A program made the position numbers and the translations under genes. Below the pieces are notes generated by a model. It was not told where the DNA came from, ran no database searches, and was given only the letters and a program-made list of their open reading frames with translations. Shown one piece after another: positions 7,639-15,569 of a stretch of 37,920 nucleotides of DNA (its first letter is position 1; the number at the start of each line of letters is the position of its first letter). This DNA comes from Planctomycetaceae bacterium. Lineage in GTDB: Bacteria; Planctomycetota; Planctomycetia; Planctomycetales; Planctomycetaceae. The stretch is taken from assembly GCA_029259845.1 (NCBI GenBank), contig JAJDEI010000021.1, forward strand, positions 1-37,920, written 5' to 3'.

Positions 7639-8085
7639 ATGTCATTTAACAGCATGTTCTCAGCGGCCGAAATCAGCTCTTCCGGAATGTCGGCGGAGCG
7701 GATGCGGATGGAGATTGCGGCGAACAACATCGCCAACTCCCGATCCACGCGGGCCGGCGGAAAAGGACCGTTCCGCCGGCAACAGGTGGTCTTTGAGACC
7801 GCCATGTCCGGTGCCCTCCAGGGAGGGCAGGAGGCGTCTCCTCAGTTGGGGGGCGTGCGCATCGCCGGCGTGACCACCGACAGTTCCCCGCTTCCCAAGG
7901 TGTTCAACCCCGGCCACCCGGACGCAGACAAAGAGGGCATGGTCACCATGCCCAACGTGACGTTGCCGTTTGAAATGGTCGACCTTGTCTCGGCCAGTCG
8001 GGCGTACGAGGCGAATCTCAAGGCCCTTTCCACATTTCGAAAAATGGCCGAGCAATCCCTGTCCCTGTTGCAGCAAGTCCGCTAG
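7639..8085 (+). CDS. flgC: Flagellar proximal rod protein FlgC
   Basis: FlgC is the second proximal rod subunit; the product has 148 residues, normal for the family. The N-terminal helix contains MRMEIAANNIANSRST, the family's version of the rod/hook signature. The C-terminus has the conserved VDLVSASRAYEANLKAL followed by a long amphipathic helix that packs into the rod core. GAGGGGG lies just before the ATG. The gene is followed by a 106-base gap occupied by a palindromic repeat before fliE. Confidence 0.96.
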   Translation: MSFNSMFSAAEISSSGMSAERMRMEIAANNIANSRSTRAGGKGPFRRQQVVFETAMSGALQGGQEASPQLGGVRIAGVTTDSSPLPKVFNPGHPDADKEGMVTMPNVTLPFEMVDLVSASRAYEANLKALSTFRKMAEQSLSLLQQVR

Positions 8086-8110
8086 TGCTTAACCATGCTT
8101 CGATTCTGAG

Positions 8111-8164
8111 GGTTGGAGTTCAAGCTTGAGCTTGTTTTCGCAGCCTCAAGGCTGAACTCCAACC
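8111..8164. repeat. Palindromic repeat (GGAGTTCA family), flgC-fliE gap
   Basis: GTTGGAGTTCAAGCTTGAGC (from 8112) faces CAGCCTCAAGGCTGAACTCC (8141-8160) followed by AAC. The arms are inverted and imperfect. Other copies are at 14290-14465 (interrupted), 17455-17505 and 30011-30062. It would form a hairpin in the flagellar mRNA 28 bases before the fliE start. Confidence 0.8.
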
Positions 8165-8191
8165 TTCATCCCCAGTTTTGACAGACCGTTC

Positions 8192-8494
8192 GTGTACGTT
8201 TCCCCGGTCAATGCCGCACCGCAAGTCGCCCCGTCCACGGGACAGGCACCGCAGCGCGCTGTCGGAGGCGAACAGGAACCGTTCGGCAATCTGATGTCCC
8301 AGTTGCTGAACGAGGTCAATAAGCCGCAGGTTCAGGCCGACCAGAGTGTCAAGCAGTTCCTGAGCGGAGAAACCGACAGCATCAACGACGTCGTGCTCAG
8401 CGTTGCCAAGGCAGACCTGACATTTCGTTTGTTCATGGAAATTCGTAACCGGCTGATTAGTTCCTACCAGGAGATTCAGCGGATGCAGGTTTGA
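8192..8494 (+). CDS. fliE: Flagellar hook-basal body complex protein FliE
   Basis: FliE links the FliF ring to the proximal rod and is exported early. The product has 100 residues, the usual size. The N-terminal 30 residues are variable and Pro/Gln-rich. The conserved part begins at FGNLMSQLLNEVNKPQVQAD and runs through SINDVVLSVAKADLTFRLFMEIRNRLISSYQEIQRMQV, the family's strongest block. The start is a GTG, chosen because it gives the usual length and no ATG lies upstream after the repeat. No strong ribosome binding site is seen, so translation may be weak. Confidence 0.93.
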   Translation: MYVSPVNAAPQVAPSTGQAPQRAVGGEQEPFGNLMSQLLNEVNKPQVQADQSVKQFLSGETDSINDVVLSVAKADLTFRLFMEIRNRLISSYQEIQRMQV

Positions 8495-8562
8495 CGAGCT
8501 GATTGGTTGGTCAGTTGATGAGTTGGATAGGGCCGTAGCGGCGAGATGAATCGGAGAAGCAC

Positions 8563-10107
8563 GTGCAGAGTTTGAAGCAAATCATCAGCGCGGCCCAGGA
8601 TCTCTGGGACCGATGGTCGGCGTCCCAGCGGACGCTCGTCCTGTCGGCGATGGTCCTCAGTTTGCTGACGATCGTCGGCGTCGGCATCTGGTCAACCCGT
8701 CCGGAAATGGTCATCCTGGCGAGCCGGTTGCCTCCGAATCAGGCGAACGAGGCCATCGCATTGCTCGAAGCCGCCGGGATTGCATACGAGCTCAGCTACT
8801 CCGGGTCGACGATCTCCGTTCCACGCCAGGAGATGAGCAGCGCGCGGCTCGCGGTCCGCGAAACGCTCGGAGACACGCCCGACACCGAGTTGGAGGACAG
8901 CATCTGGGCGGACCCCAATTTGCAGCACGTCCGCATCCAGCGCCAGCGTGAGCAGCGGTTGGCCCAATCAATTGCTCGGTTTACAGCCGTGCGGGAAGCG
9001 GTCGTTCATATCAGCACGCCGGAGCCGACGCCCTTCGTTCGCGATCAGGCACCGGTCACCGCCAGCGTGATCGTCGACGTTGCTCCCGGCAGGCATTTCT
9101 CTGCCGGGGACGCCGAAGCGATCGTCTCACTCGTCTCCCATGGCGTGGAAGGATTGCACCAGCAGGATGTCACCCTGATGGATACCGACGGGCAGCTTCT
9201 GTCATCAAGCCTGAACGGGGGCGGCGACGTGAGTGGCCAGTTGGAGTACGCCAGCACACTGGAAAACCATTTGGCCTCCAAGGCCGAAGCGCTGCTCTCG
9301 CAAATGTTGGGGCCGGGCCGGGCGATGGTCCGTGTGACCGCCGATATTGATTTCACCCAGTCCGAACGTCAGGAAATCTCCTACGACCCGACCCGGAAGG
9401 TCAAGCTTTCTGAAACGATCAAATCCGAGTCACACACCGGGAACAGTTCCGGAGGCGGAGGGGGAGGGGGCGGGGGCGGTCCGGCGGGGGGACCGCCGGG
9501 TGCTTCGTCAAACGTCCGGCCCACCCCGCCCGGGGCGGGGGGAACGACCTTCAAGATCGAAGAGAATACCACGGAATTCGCGAACACCGAGACCCGTGAC
9601 ACCGTGACCGAGACTCCCGGCCGGATCAAGCGGCTAACGGTCGCGGCCATCGTTGACCTGACAGCGGCCGAAGGTGAAGAAGCACCGACCGTGGCCGTCG
9701 CAGATATCGAATCGCTAATCAAGCAGGCGGTGGGCTTTGATACGCAGCGAAGCGATGAGATCAATGTCATTTCGTCCGCGCTGGCGGGCATGCCGGATAT
9801 GACTCCCGTGCCAGTCCCCCTCTGGGAGCAATACGGTCCGTTGTTGAAAAACGTGTCGACGGGGCTGGCGGCGGTCCTGATGTTTGTGATGGGTCTGCTG
9901 CTGCTGCGGCGTCTCCGTCCGGTCGTGGTGCAGGCGACGGTTGCGGAAACGTCTGAAGAATCAATCCGGCGGCTGGCGGAACTGTCCGTTCGCGCCCAGC
10001 AGCATCCGGAGCTTGTTGCGAAGGTCCTGGAAAACTGGCTTGATGAGGAGTCGGCGACCTCCCCCCAATCGGCGAGCCGGCCGTCCGCCGATCGCGCGGC
10101 GGCGTAA
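8563..10107 (+). CDS. fliF: Flagellar MS-ring protein FliF
   Basis: FliF builds the MS ring in the inner membrane that houses the export gate. The 514-residue product has membrane helices at about 24-44 and 431-449. Between them are the ring-building motifs RBM1 (about 48-110, MVILASRLPPNQANEAIALL) and RBM2 (about 118-215), then the beta-collar/RBM3 region. The C-terminus (RLAELSVRAQQHPELVAKVL, 470-489, then ENWLDEES) is the FliG-binding tail. A run of ten Gly followed by a Gly/Pro-rich loop lies at 297-327, in the flexible part between the collar strands. The start is GTG with CGGAGAAG upstream. fliG follows after 15 bases. Confidence 0.96.
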   Translation: MQSLKQIISAAQDLWDRWSASQRTLVLSAMVLSLLTIVGVGIWSTRPEMVILASRLPPNQANEAIALLEAAGIAYELSYSGSTISVPRQEMSSARLAVRETLGDTPDTELEDSIWADPNLQHVRIQRQREQRLAQSIARFTAVREAVVHISTPEPTPFVRDQAPVTASVIVDVAPGRHFSAGDAEAIVSLVSHGVEGLHQQDVTLMDTDGQLLSSSLNGGGDVSGQLEYASTLENHLASKAEALLSQMLGPGRAMVRVTADIDFTQSERQEISYDPTRKVKLSETIKSESHTGNSSGGGGGGGGGGPAGGPPGASSNVRPTPPGAGGTTFKIEENTTEFANTETRDTVTETPGRIKRLTVAAIVDLTAAEGEEAPTVAVADIESLIKQAVGFDTQRSDEINVISSALAGMPDMTPVPVPLWEQYGPLLKNVSTGLAAVLMFVMGLLLLRRLRPVVVQATVAETSEESIRRLAELSVRAQQHPELVAKVLENWLDEESATSPQSASRPSADRAAA

Positions 10108-10122
10108 TGGAGGGCCGGACCA

Positions 10123-11067
10123 ATGGACAATCCAACTGACCGGGCAGCGCTCGTCCTGGATCTTCTGGGGGGCGACGTCGCTGAAGACATTCTGTCGCGT
10201 TTGAAACCGGAACAGGCGGAACGGCTCCGCCGCCGATTGGCGGGACCGTCTGCGCCGACGGGGAATCGCCGGTCGCGGACCGCGGTTCTGGAGGACTTCA
10301 ACCGATTCCTGCGCTTCGTCGAACAACAAGCCGGGCCCTCCCTGAGCCTGTATTCCGAAGACGATCCGTCGGCGGACCGGAGAGAGCCAATCATTTCAAT
10401 CGACCCGAACGCCGACCCGGCCGAGGCGTTAGAGCAAGTGACCGAGTTTCAGGTTGCCGGTGCTCTCGAGCAGGAGCCGCCGCGGGCCGCTGCGCTTCTG
10501 CTCAGCGTGTTGCCTCCGCGGCGATCCGCCGACATCCTCGCCCACCTGCCGGCTGAGATCCGAAACAAGATCGTTCCGGAACTGGGCCGCGAACATGCGG
10601 CGAGCCCTCCGGTGATCGACCGTCTCATGCGAACTGTTTTGAAACGGGCGTTGACGGTGCCGGCCAAGGGGATCGAACGGGTCGACCGGGTGCAGCGTTT
10701 AGCGGACGTTTTGCGGGCCGTTGCCCGCCCGCAGCGACGACAGATGATGCAGACTCTTGAAGAGAACGATCCGGACACGTCCGCCGCCGTTCTGGAAAAA
10801 CTGTACGTCTTCGACGACCTCCTGACGGCGAACGGCCGGTTGGTGCAGAAACTTCTCACAGAAATCGACGGCACGACATTGGCGACAGCGCTTGCTGGTG
10901 GGAGCGAAGAGGTTCGGGAGAAAATCTTCGGCAACATGTCGAAGCGGGCCCAATTGTCGCTCCGCGAGGAACTTGAATTCCAGAACAACATCCCGGCGTC
11001 GCAGATTGAAGCCGCTCAGAACGAAATCGCCAAGGCGCTCGCCCGCGCCGATCAGGAGGAGGAATGA
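10123..11067 (+). CDS. fliG: Flagellar motor switch protein FliG
   Basis: FliG sits on the cytoplasmic face of the MS ring and transmits torque from the stator. The product has 314 residues, slightly short of the usual 330. The N-terminal domain (1-80) is diverged. The middle domain has QVAGALEQEPPRAAALLLSV (110-129), where the usual EHPQ motif is replaced by an EPPR-type sequence. The C-terminal domain has LEKLYVFDDLL (224-234) and the torque helix NMSKRAQLSLREELE (271-285) with its conserved charged residues. GGAGGG precedes the ATG. The stop overlaps the fliH start as ATGA. Confidence 0.93.
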   Translation: MDNPTDRAALVLDLLGGDVAEDILSRLKPEQAERLRRRLAGPSAPTGNRRSRTAVLEDFNRFLRFVEQQAGPSLSLYSEDDPSADRREPIISIDPNADPAEALEQVTEFQVAGALEQEPPRAAALLLSVLPPRRSADILAHLPAEIRNKIVPELGREHAASPPVIDRLMRTVLKRALTVPAKGIERVDRVQRLADVLRAVARPQRRQMMQTLEENDPDTSAAVLEKLYVFDDLLTANGRLVQKLLTEIDGTTLATALAGGSEEVREKIFGNMSKRAQLSLREELEFQNNIPASQIEAAQNEIAKALARADQEEE

Positions 11068-11747
11068 GCCGTGTCTTGCGATGCTCCCTTCGCCTTGACC
11101 GCAGCCCGCAATCGGTTCGCAGCCGCTGTTCGTCCGGCAACGCTGCGTACCCAGCGAGTCCATTGCCCGCCGGAGGAGCTGCCGGTGTGCCCGGGGAAGC
11201 CGAGCCGGACGTTGACGAACAGGCCCGTGCTGCCGCCCGCCATCAGCTTCAAGGGTTGCTCGGGGCGATGGAGCAGAGCGTGCATGAGGCGGAACAGATG
11301 CGGCGGCAGTCGCTCGAAGAGTTTCAGCAACTGGCCGTGGAACTGGCCGTCACCATTGCGGGCGAGTTGGTGTTCCGTGCCATTGAGCGGGACCATTTTG
11401 ATGTGGGAGGACTGGTCTCCGCGGCGGTCGGCCGTCTGGGACTGGATGCGCCCCTCACCATCGCCTTGCACCCCCGGGACATCGAACTGCTGGACGCCGC
11501 CGAGCCGGATGAACCTCCGGTCTGGCGAACGGGAACGCTCACACTGCATCCGGACCCGACGCTGCCGCGTGGGCATTGCCGCGCCTCCACCGGGGCAACG
11601 GTCCTGTTGTCTGAGTTCGCGCCCCGTCTGGAAGAGATACGTGATTCATTGTTGGAAGGACTCGACGATGCTCAGATTGAACGACGCCAAGCTGCGGGAA
11701 TCGGCTCGGCGCTCAAACGTTTTCCGGACCGTCGGGAAACTGCATAG
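11064..11747 (+). CDS. fliH: Flagellar export ATPase regulator FliH
   Basis: FliH binds the FliI ATPase and tethers it to the export apparatus. The product has 227 residues. The first 50 are low-complexity. A coiled-coil stretch rich in Gln, Glu and Arg follows (about 52-100, with VHEAEQMRRQSLEEFQQLAVE). The C-terminal domain (about 95-210) has VELAVTIAGELVFRAIERDH and the LTLHPDP...CRASTGATVLLS segment shared with V-type ATPase subunit E. The ATG overlaps the fliG stop (ATGA), and the 3' end overlaps the start of fliI by 80 bases, so translation of the three is probably coupled. Confidence 0.88.
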   Translation: MSRVLRCSLRLDRSPQSVRSRCSSGNAAYPASPLPAGGAAGVPGEAEPDVDEQARAAARHQLQGLLGAMEQSVHEAEQMRRQSLEEFQQLAVELAVTIAGELVFRAIERDHFDVGGLVSAAVGRLGLDAPLTIALHPRDIELLDAAEPDEPPVWRTGTLTLHPDPTLPRGHCRASTGATVLLSEFAPRLEEIRDSLLEGLDDAQIERRQAAGIGSALKRFPDRRETA

Positions 11748-12999
11748 CGCGCGGGAGCTGAAGTTGGCCCGCTTGTCGGCCGGCATCGGGCAACTGTGCG
11801 AGATTCGTCAGACCGGCGGCGACGTCGTGTTGGGCGAAGTGGTCGGCTTCGAGGGAGAATACGTGCAACTGCTCGGTTATCACAGCGACGCCGGATTGCG
11901 GCCGGGGCTCGACGTTGTCGCCCACGCCCGTCCGCTGCGCATTCCGGTCGGCAGCGAATTGCTCGGCCGGGTGCTGAACGGCATCGGGGAGCCGATCGAC
12001 GGCCGGGGCATGCTTTATGGGCGGGATTACCATCACATGAGTGCACGTTCTCCCGGGCCTTTGGACCGGTCTCCGATTCGCAAGCCGTTCGTCACGGGAC
12101 AGCGTGTGATCGACGGATTGCTGACAATCGGATGCGGCCAACGTGTGGGCGTGTTCGCCGGCAGCGGCGTGGGCAAGAGCACACTCCTCGGCGAGATCGC
12201 CAAGGTGGCCCAGTCGGACATCAACGTGATCGTGCTGGTCGGCGAGCGTGGCCGCGAGGTCCGGCCATTTCTGGAAGAATGCCTGGGAGACCAGGGGCTC
12301 GGCCGTTCCGTTGTGGTTGTCGCCACCTCCGATGAAACACCGCTGATGCGCGTGCGCAGCGTGAGCACGGCAATCGCCATCGCCGAATGGTTTCGTGACC
12401 AAGGACTGGACGTGCTGTTCATGATGGACAGTGTGACCCGGTTGGCGATGGCGCAGCGGGAAATCGGGCTGCTGTGTGGAGAGCCGCCCGGAGCGCGGGG
12501 CTATCCGCCGTCCGCCATCCAGTTGATGGCCCGGTCACTGGAGCGTTTGGGGACCGCGAAAACCGGTTCGATCACCGGACTGATTACCGTGCTTGTCGAT
12601 GGCGACGATTTGGACGAGCCGGTCTCCGATGCCGTGCGGTCGATCCTGGATGGGCACATCGTGCTCAGCCGCAAGTTGGCCGCCCGGGGGCACTATCCGG
12701 CGGTCGACGTCTTATCAAGCGTGAGCCGGCTGTTCACGGACGTGACCGATGGGGAGCATCAGCACGCCGCCGAACAAGTGCGGGCCATGCTGGGGACGTA
12801 CGACGAAATGTCCGACCTGATTCACATTGGAGCCTACACGGCCGGCAGTTCGCCGCTGGTGGACCGGGTGATCGAGTTACAGCCGGCCATCAACGCACTG
12901 CTGCGACAGGCGACCGGAGAGGCGACTCCCTTCGAGGAAACACGCAAGGCGATCACGGCCCTTGCCCAACATTGGCCCACAGCAGAGAGGGTGGCATGA
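11668..12999 (+). CDS. fliI: Flagellum-specific export ATPase FliI
   Basis: FliI hydrolyses ATP to help load substrates into the flagellar export gate. The product has 443 residues, the normal length. The P-loop is AGSGVGKST at 164-172, the Walker B strand is LDVLFMMDSVTR at about 247-258, and the GERGREV motif is at 192-198. The QLMARSLERLG and YPAVDVLSSVSRL segments are typical of the F1-beta/FliI/YscN family. The ATG at 11668 is inside the end of fliH and has GGAAGGA about eight bases upstream; the longer open frame upstream is just fliH read out of frame. fliJ overlaps the stop (ATGA). Confidence 0.97.
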   Translation: MLRLNDAKLRESARRSNVFRTVGKLHSARELKLARLSAGIGQLCEIRQTGGDVVLGEVVGFEGEYVQLLGYHSDAGLRPGLDVVAHARPLRIPVGSELLGRVLNGIGEPIDGRGMLYGRDYHHMSARSPGPLDRSPIRKPFVTGQRVIDGLLTIGCGQRVGVFAGSGVGKSTLLGEIAKVAQSDINVIVLVGERGREVRPFLEECLGDQGLGRSVVVVATSDETPLMRVRSVSTAIAIAEWFRDQGLDVLFMMDSVTRLAMAQREIGLLCGEPPGARGYPPSAIQLMARSLERLGTAKTGSITGLITVLVDGDDLDEPVSDAVRSILDGHIVLSRKLAARGHYPAVDVLSSVSRLFTDVTDGEHQHAAEQVRAMLGTYDEMSDLIHIGAYTAGSSPLVDRVIELQPAINALLRQATGEATPFEETRKAITALAQHWPTAERVA

Positions 13000-13469
13000 A
13001 ACGGTTTCATTCCCCGCTCACACGGGTGCTACGGCTGCGGCAACAGACGGAACGCATGGTCCGGCTGCAGGTGGCCCGCACGCGGAGCGAACTGGACGCC
13101 GCCGATGCTTGCGTGGCTGCTGCGCGGATTTCCGTCGAGAGGCAAGTGGCCGAACTGGAAGTGCGTCTCGCGCGGCCGGGAGCGTCTCTCGTCGTGCAAC
13201 AGGCAAACCTTGCGATTCAGGCGACCGAAGCGATCGTCCTGCAATTGGCCGAAGCACGGACGGCTGCCGCGGAGCGGCTGAAAGTGGCGGTCGACGCGTA
13301 TCGCGTCGCCCAGCAGGAACGGGAGACGGTCGAGCGGGCCGCCGAACGGCACCGGCAAGAACATCGTCGCGGCAACGCCCGCGCCGCTGCGGTTGAGCTG
13401 CAGGATTGGATATTGAGGTCCAAGTCTTCACCCATCGCGGCTGATGAGGAGGAATCCGAACATGCGTAA
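12996..13469 (+). CDS. fliJ: Flagellar export chaperone/stalk protein FliJ
   Basis: FliJ is a small coiled-coil protein that sits in the FliI hexamer like the gamma stalk of ATP synthase. The product has 157 residues. It starts MKRFHSPLTRVLRLRQQTE, the family's typical N-terminus, and is almost wholly helical, rich in Ala, Arg, Glu and Gln, with heptad spacing throughout. FliJ is poorly conserved, so the call leans on position right after fliI plus composition. The start overlaps the fliI stop; the stop overlaps the next start by eight bases. Confidence 0.85.
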   Translation: MKRFHSPLTRVLRLRQQTERMVRLQVARTRSELDAADACVAAARISVERQVAELEVRLARPGASLVVQQANLAIQATEAIVLQLAEARTAAAERLKVAVDAYRVAQQERETVERAAERHRQEHRRGNARAAAVELQDWILRSKSSPIAADEEESEHA

Positions 13470-14244
13470 TGTCGTCCTCATGTTGCTTTTTGCGGGAGTG
13501 GCCTTCGGTGCGTCGGCTGCCGGGTCCTGGGTCTTGCAGTCCAAGCTGAAGGAGACGGACGCGGCGGAAGCTGACGAGGTGGCGGCACCGGAGACGAAGT
13601 CCGGAGACGCGCAGACTCCCAGTCAGCCGGATGGGGCAGAGACGACGGCCGTCGCGAGCGGCGCGGACCTGCCGGTCGCCGTCCGTCCCCGCCCCATGAG
13701 TGTTGAGGAAGTGCTGCGGTTCGGGATGGGGCTCCGCAAGCGGGAGACCCAGTTGAACGACCGTGAGAAATCGCTGAACCAGGAACAGGAGCGGATGAAA
13801 CTGGCGCTGGCCGACATTCGGGGGGAGCAGCAACACATCGAAAGCCTGCATGCCAAGTTGCAGGGGCAGACCGAGGAATGCCAGACGATTCTGAGTGAGA
13901 TCGACCAGGCTCGCCAGAACCTGGCCGCCGAACGGGAAAACGCCAAGGAGCAGCTCGATGAGTTCCAGGAAGTCCGCGTCGAGTCGGATGAGCAGGAGCT
14001 GCAAAACATCAAGAAGATGTCAGAGTGGTTCCAAAGCATGGAGCCGGAGAGCGCAGCCGGTGCTCTGAAGGAACTTGTCAACGACGGTAAGACGGACCTT
14101 GCCGTCAAATTACTGTTCAATTTTGAGGCACGCGATGCCTCCAAGATTCTCTCGGCTCTCGATGACTATCCCTTAATGATCGAGTTGGCGGAGCGGGTCA
14201 AGGACTACAAACGGCCTCCGCCCAAAGAGGCGCGGCGGCGCTAG
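13462..14244 (+). CDS. MotE-like protein (flagellar, MgtE N-terminal-like domain)
   Basis: The product has 260 residues: a membrane helix or uncleaved signal at 4-25, an acidic Ala/Glu/Pro linker to about 78, a long coiled coil at about 90-185 (LRKRETQLNDREKSLNQEQE and onward), then a small helical domain at about 185-245 (MSEWFQSMEPESAAGALKEL...DASKILSALDD). That last domain resembles the MgtE intracellular N-domain. This architecture is that of MotE, which in alphaproteobacteria accompanies MotC in the periplasm, and of similar proteins next to fliJ in many phyla. GAGGAGG lies nine bases before the ATG. No motC is visible here, so the exact role is uncertain. Confidence 0.7.
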   Translation: MRNVVLMLLFAGVAFGASAAGSWVLQSKLKETDAAEADEVAAPETKSGDAQTPSQPDGAETTAVASGADLPVAVRPRPMSVEEVLRFGMGLRKRETQLNDREKSLNQEQERMKLALADIRGEQQHIESLHAKLQGQTEECQTILSEIDQARQNLAAERENAKEQLDEFQEVRVESDEQELQNIKKMSEWFQSMEPESAAGALKELVNDGKTDLAVKLLFNFEARDASKILSALDDYPLMIELAERVKDYKRPPPKEARRR

Positions 14245-14289
14245 ACGTTCGAGTTGGAAGGTTTCTTAATGCGATTTTAAATCGAGAAC

Positions 14290-14465
14290 ATGAAGCGGGA
14301 GTTCAGCCTTGAGGTTGCGAAAGCGCAAGCATTCACAGATTGGCGTCAGGCACAGTTTTCGGCGGGAAGCGGTCCCCGACACAAAGCGCGTTATGGCGGA
14401 AAATGGTGCCTGACGCCGAATCCCTGGTTACGCGAAAGTAAGCTGAAGCTTGAACTCCAACGCCT
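14290..14465. repeat. GGAGTTCA-family palindrome interrupted by a second palindrome
   Basis: GGAGTTCAGCCTTGAGG (from 14298) and AAGCTTGAACTCCAAC (14446-14461) are the two arms seen uninterrupted at 30011-30062. They are separated by about 108 extra bases flanked by a direct 7-bp GCGAAAG at 14317-14323 and 14432-14438. The extra segment carries its own perfect 12-bp inverted repeat, GGCGTCAGGCAC at 14342-14353 and its complement at 14406-14417. It fills the 297-base gap between the MotE-like gene and fliQ. No gene is seen here. Confidence 0.8.
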
Positions 14466-14541
14466 CAGCCGAATCCTGGCAGGACACTCGCCGGCGGAAA
14501 CTGAACGTCACGGTTCAGGAATAAAGTCAAGGAAATCAGGC

Positions 14542-14811
14542 ATGGATGCCGCCGCTGTCAACATGATTACACGGGATTTGCTCGTGACGGGAATGATTCT
14601 GGCCGCGCCGGCGGTTGCGGTCAGCCTGTTCGTCGGGCTGGTGATTTCCATTCTGCAGACACTGACAAGCATTCAGGAACAGACACTCACGTTCGCTCCG
14701 CGCATTCTGGCTGTCGGTGCGGTGATGGTGCTGTGTGCGCCGTGGACGATTCGCGTGATGTCCGGTTTCATGCTGCGGATGATGAACCACTTTGTGGAGG
14801 CGGGCCAATGA
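14542..14811 (+). CDS. fliQ: Flagellar export gate protein FliQ
   Basis: FliQ is a two-helix membrane protein; four copies join FliP5 and FliR1 in the export gate. The product has exactly 89 residues, the family's standard length. It shows the ILQTLTSIQEQTLTFAPRIL segment between the two membrane helices (about 16-38 and 50-75) and the typical WTIRVMSGF. The start at 14542 excludes the upstream repeat, which happens to be open in the same frame. The stop overlaps the fliR start as ATGA. fliP, which normally precedes it, is not here. Confidence 0.96.
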   Translation: MDAAAVNMITRDLLVTGMILAAPAVAVSLFVGLVISILQTLTSIQEQTLTFAPRILAVGAVMVLCAPWTIRVMSGFMLRMMNHFVEAGQ

Positions 14812-15563
14812 TCGAAGTGCTCGTCGTCAATTTTCTGCTGACGCTGGTTCGCGTGTCGGCGTTCGTGGCGTTCCTGCCTCCTTCGGCGGGCCGCAACATG
14901 CCGAACACAGTCAAGATCGGCCTGGCGATTGTTCTGGCGGTGTTCTTCGGGATGCCGACCGGCGCGGAACCGTACGCCTGGCTGTTGCATGCGGCCGACT
15001 CGTGGCCGGCGTTGGCCCTGCTGGCGATTCGCGAGACGTTCTATGGGATCGGGCTGGCGCTCTGCCTGGGGCTGATCCTGATGCCGGCCCGCATCGCCGG
15101 ATCGTATATCGCGCAGGAGATGGGCCTCACAATTGCCACGCTAACCGGGCCGTCGGACGACCAACAGACGTCGATCATCGGGGTGATTTTGGAATCGGCC
15201 GCCACGCTGATGTTCTTTGCGCTGGATTTGCATTTGGCGGTGATCGCCTTTCTGAATGCGTCTTTCGAACGATTGCCGGCCGGGATGGCCCGATTGGAGA
15301 TTTCTCCGGGCTGGGTGCTGCATCGCGTGACCGGCTCCATCGAGGCCGGATTGCTGATCGCTGCGCCGGTTGGGATCGTGATGTTGCTGACCACGATCGG
15401 CCTGCTGGTATTGATGCGGAGCGTGTCGCAGTTCAACCTGTTCTCGATCGGGATGAGCGTGCGGCTGGTGGCGGGATTGGGCGCCTTGGTCCTGTTCGCT
15501 CCGGAGATGATGGTGCTGCTGCGGCATTCGGTGCACATCATGCTGCCCTGGACGGGAGGGTAA
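14808..15563 (+). CDS. fliR: Flagellar export gate protein FliR
   Basis: FliR is the single-copy component of the export gate. The product has 251 residues with about six hydrophobic stretches, starting with IEVLVVNFLLTLVRVSAFVA. It has the conserved FLPPSAGRNMPNTVKIGLAI, the GSYIAQEMGLTIAT region, and the C-terminal block with FNLFSIGMSVRLVAGLGAL. The ATG overlaps the fliQ stop by four bases, so the two are translationally coupled as in most flagellar operons. flhB begins six bases after the stop. Confidence 0.95.
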   Translation: MIEVLVVNFLLTLVRVSAFVAFLPPSAGRNMPNTVKIGLAIVLAVFFGMPTGAEPYAWLLHAADSWPALALLAIRETFYGIGLALCLGLILMPARIAGSYIAQEMGLTIATLTGPSDDQQTSIIGVILESAATLMFFALDLHLAVIAFLNASFERLPAGMARLEISPGWVLHRVTGSIEAGLLIAAPVGIVMLLTTIGLLVLMRSVSQFNLFSIGMSVRLVAGLGALVLFAPEMMVLLRHSVHIMLPWTGG

Positions 15564-15569
15564 GCGGCG

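Noticed and set aside
11071-11667. Long N-terminal extension of FliI
   Set aside because: The segment is fliH read in another frame (Cys/Trp/Arg-rich); conserved FliI begins at 11668 with its own RBS.
14290-14541. Extended N-terminus of fliQ (84 extra residues)
   Set aside because: This portion translates the palindromic repeats, and FliQ is a fixed-length 89-residue family starting at 14542.
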